Positions 57,571 through 64,000 of a stretch of 64,000 nucleotides of DNA are shown in pieces; position 1 is the first letter of the stretch, and every line of letters begins with the position of its first letter. The notes under the pieces were generated by a model. That model searched no databases. It saw nothing but the letters and a program-made list of their open reading frames with translations, and was not told where the DNA came from. The DNA is from Hevea brasiliensis (Eukaryota; Streptophyta; Magnoliopsida; Malpighiales; Euphorbiaceae): contig NC_079497.1 in the NCBI RefSeq assembly GCF_030052815.1, forward strand, positions 24,194,258 through 24,258,257. Reading direction: 5' to 3'. The position numbers and the translations under genes were made by a program.

Positions 57571-57794
57571 ATTTATTTTGCCAATTATCACTTGATTATT
57601 TTCTGATCTCTGGTGTATTTATCCGATCTGGTTTCCAACTGAACAGCCCTCATCTGATCCGCACTTCCAAACATTTGCCTTAATTAGCCGATCTCTAACT
57701 AGCCGGTCTCTCCTGATGGAATTTTGGAATATTCGTGAGACGTGTTAGAACAGCTGGCGAGTCCCGCTAACCGATGCACTGCCTGGAACATCGT

Positions 57795-57824
57795 GAGCAT
57801 TAAATGCTCGGATGAGTATAAATA
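57795..57824 (+). promoter_or_regulatory. Palindrome and TATA box of unit 2 (E3 5' LTR)
   Basis: GAGCATT-A-AATGCTC at 57795-57809 and TATAAATA at 57817-57824, identical to the other three LTRs. Confidence 0.65.
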
Positions 57825-57980
57825 GGGGTGGGGGTTAGCCAGTTGCTCCCTTATGTAATTTTCAGTCTCTCGCGAACAACTTCAAAATTCTCTCGTTTCC
57901 TCAAGTTCTTCCAACACTGATCAGACTCCGGTAAGGGTTTTGATCCTTCTTTTAGTTTAAATTTCTTGTTTCCTTTGAAA

Positions 57981-59843
57981 ATAAGCGGCGCCGAGGGTCA
58001 GAGAGTGGTAAGCCCCCCTTCCGTTCAGATCTCGTGGTCATCCAATGAAGTGGAGGTGGTCAGACCAAGCGTGTGACCTGAACCTTCTAGGGTCCCTGTT
58101 CCAGCTCGAGGGCAAGCAGCACCATCAAGGCCTGTACCTTCTTCAGGGAGGGAAAATCTTCCCATGGACGAGCTACCATCAGTTCTTCAAGAAACCGACC
58201 TACAATCGTTCAGCCAAGAATACAACATTCATCCTGATTCATTCGAACTCATCCGGTGTCACGGAGATATCCGAGCCGATCACTTCTTCAAAAGGAACGA
58301 CATGATTATAGTATACGAAGAGCAATTAAAAGCCGGCCTACGGTTCCCTTTGGACGACTTCTTCAAGGAAGTTTTAAAATATCACCAAGTGTGCATCGCT
58401 CAAGTTCACCCGAACTCGTGGCGGATCTTAGTAGCCTTCCGAGGCCTATGCCGAGCTAAGGGACTCCGACCCACAGCTAAGGTATTCGTCGAACTACATA
58501 GATTAACTCGTCGAAAGGACGACGAGTATTGGTTCTTCCCAGCGAAACCTCATTGTGGACTTTTTACCGACCTGCCTTCCTCCCTGAAGAATTGGAAAAA
58601 CCGCTTCTTTATCCTGAGGAGCAAAATTCCGAACAGCTTTGAGGGCTTCCCTCGTAGCTGGCTGCACCAGGGCCCTATACTTCCGAAGCGCATTACCTTA
58701 AATAGAGAAGAGGGCCTGATGGTGATGGAGCTGAAAGATCAGGCAGGCAAAGAGAAGTTTTCTTGTCTGGATGTCAGGATCGCCGAATCGCATCACCGAC
58801 AATGGAGTTGATCACAGGCGAAGATCGCGGGCTTCAGCTCTCTGACCTTGGCATCGGTATTTTCCTATATCTTAAATCTTTGGACCTTAGCGATCTCACT
58901 GACCTCTTCTTTGTGCAGGTATGGCAAGCGGCGAAGCCTCCAAGGAGAGCCGGAAGCGAAAGAGAGAGGTCTCCCGGAAAGTGCGGGAGATGAAGCGATC
59001 TGAGCTACTCCAGACGCCCAGCCATGAGCCCGGGGAAATACAAGGGGGCTCATCTCAACCTTCAGGGTAGCCGATCCCCGAGGTAGAAGTGATCCGATCT
59101 CCTCCTCGCCAAGAAGAGCCGCCTCCAGCTCCTCCAGTTGCTTCAGGTGCGGAAGGGGTCCTTCTCAACCTACCACATGGACCCTCTCCCGCGGTGCTCA
59201 AGTGCCGATCCATTCCTTGGAGAAGAACCGAATTGTTCGGGAGAATCCGGGTTTGGCTAAAGTCCTGGGTGCTTCTATTTGCCTTCTGGAGGATCAGGAC
59301 AAGCTATCTCAGGACAACCTTGATGATATCCTGACTCGATCCATGAGCCTGAACGTGGAGTGCTTGGTGAATCAGCACATAGTCTGGGAGAAGGCTCATC
59401 GCCTGGGTAAGGAGGTCGAAAAGATGGGCCATTAAGTGTCTTCCCTCCGATCCCAACTCTCATCCGCTCAGAACTACATATCTAAAATTGAGGGGCGGAT
59501 GAAGTTCTATGAGGACAAGCTGGCCGAGCAAGCTCGTGTTCTAGCCGAGCGATATCGTGTTATTGAAGAGCTTCAAGCGCTCCGGGCTGGTGAAGTTGCT
59601 GAGCTCACTGAGGAGCTCAAAGCGAAAGAGGAAGAGGTGGTGACAAGGGAGGCCAGGGCTTATGTGAATGCTCACAGGGATCTCCTGGCCGAGCTCAAAA
59701 ATCGGTACCCTAAAGAGGACTTCTCTTGGATGGTAGATCTGACTCCCCAGGACGAGGGTGAGGATAGCGAGGAGGGGGCTGAGGGTGAGAGAGAAAATGA
59801 GCAAAATGTAGATCAGGCTGGGGGTGATCCTCCAGCCGAATGA
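57981..59843 (+). pseudogene. Unit 2: antisense LTR gene (E3 5' LTR copy)
   Basis: The start codon is ATA instead of ATG (57981-57983). A TGA follows at about 58075 (SVRPEP region), and a rearranged stretch near 58775-58800 shifts the frame. The exon 1 core is open at 58164-58811. The intron 58857-58918 is 62 bp with GT/AG ends. Exon 2 (58919-59843) keeps SKESRKRKREVSRKVREMKR, then a TAG at about 59070, a one-base deletion near 59155, a TAA at about 59433 and the coiled coil to GGDPPAE. It is more damaged than the 3' LTR partner. Confidence 0.7.
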
Positions 59844-60411
59844 CTTGTGCAAACTTTAATATGAAATGAAACTCGCTTTTTGTTCAGTGAATGGATGTGA
59901 TCAGAAAATCTCTAAATTACTTAAGCACTTGATTGTCTGAGCATATTAAAACAACTAAAGTTGATTATTAATCTAAGTGTATAAGGTCAGAAAACACCAT
60001 AAGCATGAGATCGGCAGGGAACCAACGCTAAACAAGACTTAATTTAAAATTGGAAATTTAGCTTGAGTACTTAAGATCGGGATCGCCATTAAACCAGATT
60101 GGAACCTTAACTTGATTATTCCTAAACTTTTAAAATGAAGATCTAATGCTGGGTCAGTTTCGTCTGACGAGAGAGATCGGGAATGTAATTGACTATTCAG
60201 GAGATTTGACAATTGGTTTGAGAAATCGACAAGGCTTTAAGTGACATGGGGACTTAGTATTGTTTTGATTCCTTTTGTGGAGAGGTCGAAAATGTGATTG
60301 TTCGGTAAAGAGAGATCGGAAATGTAATTGGCTGGCAAAAGGAGACTTAGTGCTGGGGATCAGTTTCGAAATTTATTGATTCTGGGGATTGGCCAAAATA
60401 TGGTGTCGACA

Positions 60412-60416
60412 GGAGA
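60412..60416. repeat. Target-site duplication of E3 (GGAGA), right
   Basis: Matches 39235-39239. Confidence 0.92.
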
Positions 60417-60714
60417 TTTGGGTTACTTGAAACATGTGATGGACTCATGAAAGGTGATATTACAATTAGAAAGTTGGGAAAGATTTGGTCTTGATATAAT
60501 AATATGTTTGGTAGACATGTTACTTAGAGTGGGTATGGGAGAATTGCTTATGATAACTAGGGTAAGCACTTGGATGTTGTTTTTTAGAGTATGGGATGGG
60601 TTTAGTCACTAGAAGTTATAAAGGGCTCTGATGGTGGTTGCTGAGGGATGGATTTAGGAAATGCCATCGGGATAAGATTTTGATACTACTAATTGTGCTT
60701 AAAAATTCCTCATC
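60417..60714. other. E0 right piece or other flanking sequence
   Basis: Continues from 39239 once E3 is removed. It is AT-rich and G-rich in part (GGGTATGGGAGAATTG), with no ORF or repeat I can assign. It ends at the E4 LTR. Confidence 0.4.
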
Positions 60715-62862
60715 TGTAACACCTCGAACCTCTGAGTTATGAATAGTATCATTTTTGGTCCGTGACTAGTACTATTCAAAGGCACCTTGAGGACAAAAAA
60801 TAAATAGAAAATTAATTGAGATAGACACAATAAAAATTCAAGTGACCCAAAAATATAAGGACTCACCGGGTATATTATAAAAGAGGGATTATGACCCGAT
60901 AAGGGGCAGTTTGGTCAATTCACTTTAAGAGTTGATTTTTGACCAAAATGTCAATTTAAGTAAATGAAAATAATAAATTGAATTATGAATAAATTTTTGA
61001 GGAAAAATTCAAGTAAAAATGTTTAAGGGGAAATTTAAGAAGTGAAAACTTAAATTTTCATTTTCATTAAGACAAAATTTAAAATTATGACTTATGGGCT
61101 TTTGATAATTAAATTCAATTGTTAATTAAAAGAAATAAAATAGGTATAAAAGAAGACCAAACCCTCCCTTCCTCTCCCATTCATGCCGCCCCACCTCCTC
61201 TCTCTCTCTTTCATTATTTCTTTCTTCTTCTTTCTTCCTCCTCTATAGACACCCATCCTCTAAGCTCAATCCCTTACTTATCTTTCATGAGTTTTCCATC
61301 TAACTTATAGTAAACATCAAAGAGATCTTTGATTGAGAGATTAAAAGCAAAGGGAAACAAGAGATTAGAAGAAAATTGAAGATTTGGGGAGTTGAAAGGA
61401 AGTCATCAAGAGGTAAGTTCTTTAATGCTCATTTAGTTATACAAACCTTAAATTAAGTTAGATTATAATGAAATTTCATAAGAAAATGAAAGAAAATATG
61501 TATGGAATCTAAACTAGGTTTTGGCCAAATTGGAGAAAAGTTAGGGTTTGATGTCTTTGAATGAAATTGATGATGAGATTAAGCTTAGCTGAAGCAGTAT
61601 ACATGATTGGGGCAAAGAAATTGCATGAAATGTGTATTTTCAGTAGAGAAAGAGGTTGGGATGGACAAGGAATAGTGAGTAAAGAGAAAGGAAAGCATTG
61701 AAGGTTTGTGCACAACTAACTTTTTATTTGTTTTTGAACTTGTAAATTGTTTAGAATGTGTTTATTTGAATGAGTTCGCTTTGAACAAGTTTACTTTGAC
61801 TGAAGTATAGTTTTTCTCTTGCATTTAAGAAATTTCGGTGTTGCCACTTCTATATGGATATTATGATGATTTGAATGTGTTTATTGGTTTATAAATGTGA
61901 TTGTTGAGTGGAAAACTTTTGAAAACTATTTTAAAACCATAGTTAGCATGACAGTCCCTTTCGGAACTTTCCTAGTAGTAACGGCTACTTGGGGTTGATA
62001 ATGGATATTGATTATGTCTCCCATTAATAACAGTTATTGGGGTAAGACTACATGAGTACTCATTAGCTAGCTAGCCCTTCCCTCATTAATAACGGTTAGT
62101 GAGGTTGAGATTGCTTTGTCGTGGTGTACAATACAGCACTGATCATGAAATTTTGTGTCATGGCCTAAACTGTGTGTTGATGTTGGCAACACTAATGCTT
62201 TGTGAATTGTGATTTATGAAGTGTGATTTCTCATTTGAAATATTATTCGAATAAATGGCTCTTATGAACTTAGAACTATTGTAATGTTTTCATGCTTAAG
62301 AAGGATGTGATTTGTTATGCCTTGACAAGTTTTACTTTATTTTAAGTTTTAAAATTATTAGTTCTGCACCACTGAGTAATATACTCAGCGATAGCTTATT
62401 TATGCTATTGCAAGAAAGGGAAAGGAGAAGGCTGCTGAGTGAGAGACTTGGAAGCAGCATTTTGGTTTTGATTGTGGGTATATATCGTAGGTATACCCTT
62501 GTAATTTCCTTTTGATATATTTTGTACCTATATGCATGGATGTACGGACATTGAGCAGTTTTTATTTAAAAGCATTGCCTTGCTATCACATTTTGAGTTG
62601 TAACTATTTTGTATTTTACTTTGAGACTTATGAAAATGTAACTTTTTCAATATTTATTCTATCATTATTTCTAATGAACGTTTACATGGAATTTTAACTA
62701 TTCTCATGCAATTTTTCGTAAAAGAATTGATAAGATAAAAAGCTATGATTTATTTTAAAATCCTTTATAGCATAGCTAATGAGTTACCGATAGGTGGAGT
62801 TCAGTAATTCATTAGATATGCTACGGGAACATGTTATGCCTTACCAGGGATAAGGTGTGACA
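60715..62862 (+). repeat. 5' LTR of E4
   Basis: 2148 bp, about 1.35 kb shorter than the E1 LTR, sharing the terminal motifs and parts of the last 100-150 bp (TTACCGATAGGTGGAGTTCA, GGAACATGTTATGCCTTA). No gene seen inside. Confidence 0.85.
61145..61151 (+). promoter_or_regulatory. Candidate TATA box of E4
   Basis: TATAAAA in AATAGGTATAAAAGAAGACC, about 430 bp into the LTR and followed by a CT-rich stretch typical of plant leader starts. Confidence 0.5.
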
Positions 62863-62870
62863 TGTTTTGG

Positions 62871-62882
62871 TGGTATTAGAGC
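62871..62882 (+). other. Primer binding site of E4 (initiator tRNA-Met, one mismatch)
   Basis: TGGTATTAGAGC, versus TGGTATCAGAGC in E1; a C-to-T change. It lies 8 bp inside the LTR. Confidence 0.8.
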
Positions 62883-63051
62883 TTGGTTTTTATACAAGTT
62901 TTGAAATTGCATGTTTGAAAAATTTTGATAAGTACAACTACTCAATTGTCATTAATTGATACAAATAGTGCATTACATCATAAATATGGACTAATTGAGG
63001 AAAATCTCCTTGTGTTGGTTGTCCAGGAAGTAGAATTCTTTGTGTTTTGGT

Positions 63052-64000
63052 ATGGAAGAGGGGGATCACGCGATAGAATAATCCGTAGCAGCTGAGGTAC
63101 AGGGGGAGGCCCCAGCTCCTCAGAATGCCAGTGGGTCAGTTGCACCCATCCCGCCTATGCAGTTGCCTACTCAGTTCGCTCAGCAGATGACTGCACTATT
63201 TCAGCAAATGGCTGGCAATATTCTAGTCCAAGCTCCTGTGCAAGCACCTCCAGTGCAACCACCACCTCCAGCCAGACAGTATGAAAAGTTAATAAAGTAT
63301 GGGGCGATAGAGTTCAAGGGTACAATGGATCCATTAGAAGCAGAACAATGGCTTGAGAGAATGGAGAGAGTATTCAAGAAATTACGTTGCATAAATGATC
63401 TAAAGTTTGAATACTCCATTTCTTTGTTGCAAGGGGACGCTTATGAATGGTGGAAGACCATTCCCCACAGCCTGGTAGAGCCTTCAGTTCTGACTTGGGA
63501 AGATTTTCTGAGGGAGTTTAGATAGAAGTATGTTTCGGACACGTATGTGGATATAAAGCTACAAGAGTTTCTGAGTCTGAAGCAGGGTGATAGGACTGTG
63601 GCAGAGTATGAGAGGGAGTTCTCTCGCCTGAGTCACTATGCTAAGAGTTTACTCACTACTAGCAGAGACAGATGCAAGAGCTTTGAAGCTGGATTGAGGC
63701 CTATCTTATGAATGCAAGTGGTTGGGTTCTAATATGAGAACTTCTCAGAGCTGATATCCCAAGCCCTAGAATTAGAGAGGATTGAGTTAGAAGGCGCTGT
63801 TAAAAAGGGAACAGAAGAAAAAGAGAAAAGTGGGAAGACTTCAGATCAGAGTTCAAGTAGCAATCCGAGTAAGAGAAAGAGCTTTGGGGGACCTAGATCC
63901 GAATAGCAGGCATCTAGATCCGAATAGCAGGCATCTAGGGGTTCCTTTCCTACCCATGTTTGTGAGACTTGTGGCAGGAATCATGGAGGAGTATGTTATA
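63052..64000 (+). pseudogene. E4 gag (broken, cut by window end)
   Basis: ATG 63052 (MEEGDHAIE, then TAA). The longest open part (63157-63525) has QQMTALFQQMAGN, YGAIEFKGTMDPLEAEQWL and FEYSISLLQGDAYEWW, the same order as E1 gag. More stops follow at about 63523, 63709 and 63730. Near 63895-63938 a 21 bp segment (ATCCGAATAGCAGGCATCTAG) is tandemly duplicated, carrying a stop in each copy. The start of a knuckle region (CETCGRNHGGVCY) is visible at the window end. Where E1 gives a comparison, the stops look like C-to-T changes in Gln or Arg codons. Confidence 0.88.

Larger units (their letters stand above)
39240..60411 (-). mobile_element. E3, Ogre-like element lacking RT, RNase H and integrase
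   Basis: 21.2 kb, LTRs of 6151 and 6150 bp with TGTCG...CGACA ends, tRNA-Arg PBS and the same polypurine tract as E2. Internal order on the element strand: leader, ORF1, gag, protease, G-patch segment, then directly the 3' repeats. A deletion of about 3.5 kb relative to E2 joins the intron-like stretch to the poly-T tract after integrase (junction near 47456). Sampled LTR stretches differ by roughly 2-4 percent. It is a non-autonomous derivative or a later deletion. Confidence 0.92.
54262..60411 (-). repeat. 5' LTR of E3
   Basis: 6150 bp partner of 39240-45390, with the same R/U5 repeats, minus-strand TATA and two plus-strand units. Regions 55260-56260 and 59850-60411 contain no supported gene. 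Confidence 0.95.
60715..64000 (+). mobile_element. E4, Tekay-like element, 5' part, cut by the window end
   Basis: Plus strand: LTR beginning TGTAACACC and ending GGTGTGACA, an initiator-Met-like PBS with one mismatch, and gag of the same family as E1. The orientation is opposite to E0-E3. The right part and second LTR lie outside the window, so the target-site duplication (candidate TCATC at 60710-60714) cannot be confirmed. Confidence 0.85.

Overview
The window is eukaryotic, nuclear and plant-like. It is AT-rich and I found no host gene. Essentially every base belongs to nested LTR retrotransposons of the Ty3/gypsy superfamily. Giant Ogre/Tat-type elements primed by tRNA-Arg, together with Tekay-type chromoviruses primed by initiator tRNA-Met, suggest a repeat-rich, probably eudicot, heterochromatic region. 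I cannot name the species.

Five elements can be separated. E0 is an old, heavily decayed Ogre/Tat-like element on the minus strand. It survives in three pieces, 1-2217, 38538-39239 and probably 60417-60714. E1 (2218-38532, minus) is a Tekay-like chromovirus with 3.5 kb LTRs and the target-site duplication GATCA. It landed inside the E0 integrase. E2 (7165-31601, minus) is a 24.4 kb Ogre-like element with 5.9 kb LTRs and duplication ATTCT. It landed inside the E1 pol region. E3 (39240-60411, minus) is a 21.2 kb Ogre-like element of a related subfamily with 6.15 kb LTRs and duplication GGAGA, also inside E0. E4 (60715 to the window end, plus) is a second Tekay-like element with a 2.15 kb LTR and the start of a broken gag.

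E2 and E3 have complementary damage. E2 keeps gag, protease, RT and integrase (all interrupted) but has lost ORF1. E3 keeps ORF1 (DUF7745-like domain plus coiled coil), gag and protease but has lost RT, RNase H and integrase through one deletion. Both carry the same in-frame stop inside gag. Between pol and the 3' LTR, E2 carries about 50 copies of a 61 bp minisatellite and a second family of repeats built on a CCC-N4-GGG mini-hairpin.

The most interesting content is inside the LTRs of E2 and E3. On the strand opposite to gag-pol, each U3 carries two gene-like units. Unit 1 has TATATATA, a short ORF and AATAAA. Comparison between subfamilies gives no sign of protein selection for it. Unit 2 has a conserved palindrome, TATAAATA, an 877 nt first exon, a 61-62 bp intron and a coiled-coil second exon. 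Between subfamilies, 17 of 20 differing codons in one exon 1 stretch are synonymous, which points to past selection on this antisense LTR-borne protein. All present copies are broken.
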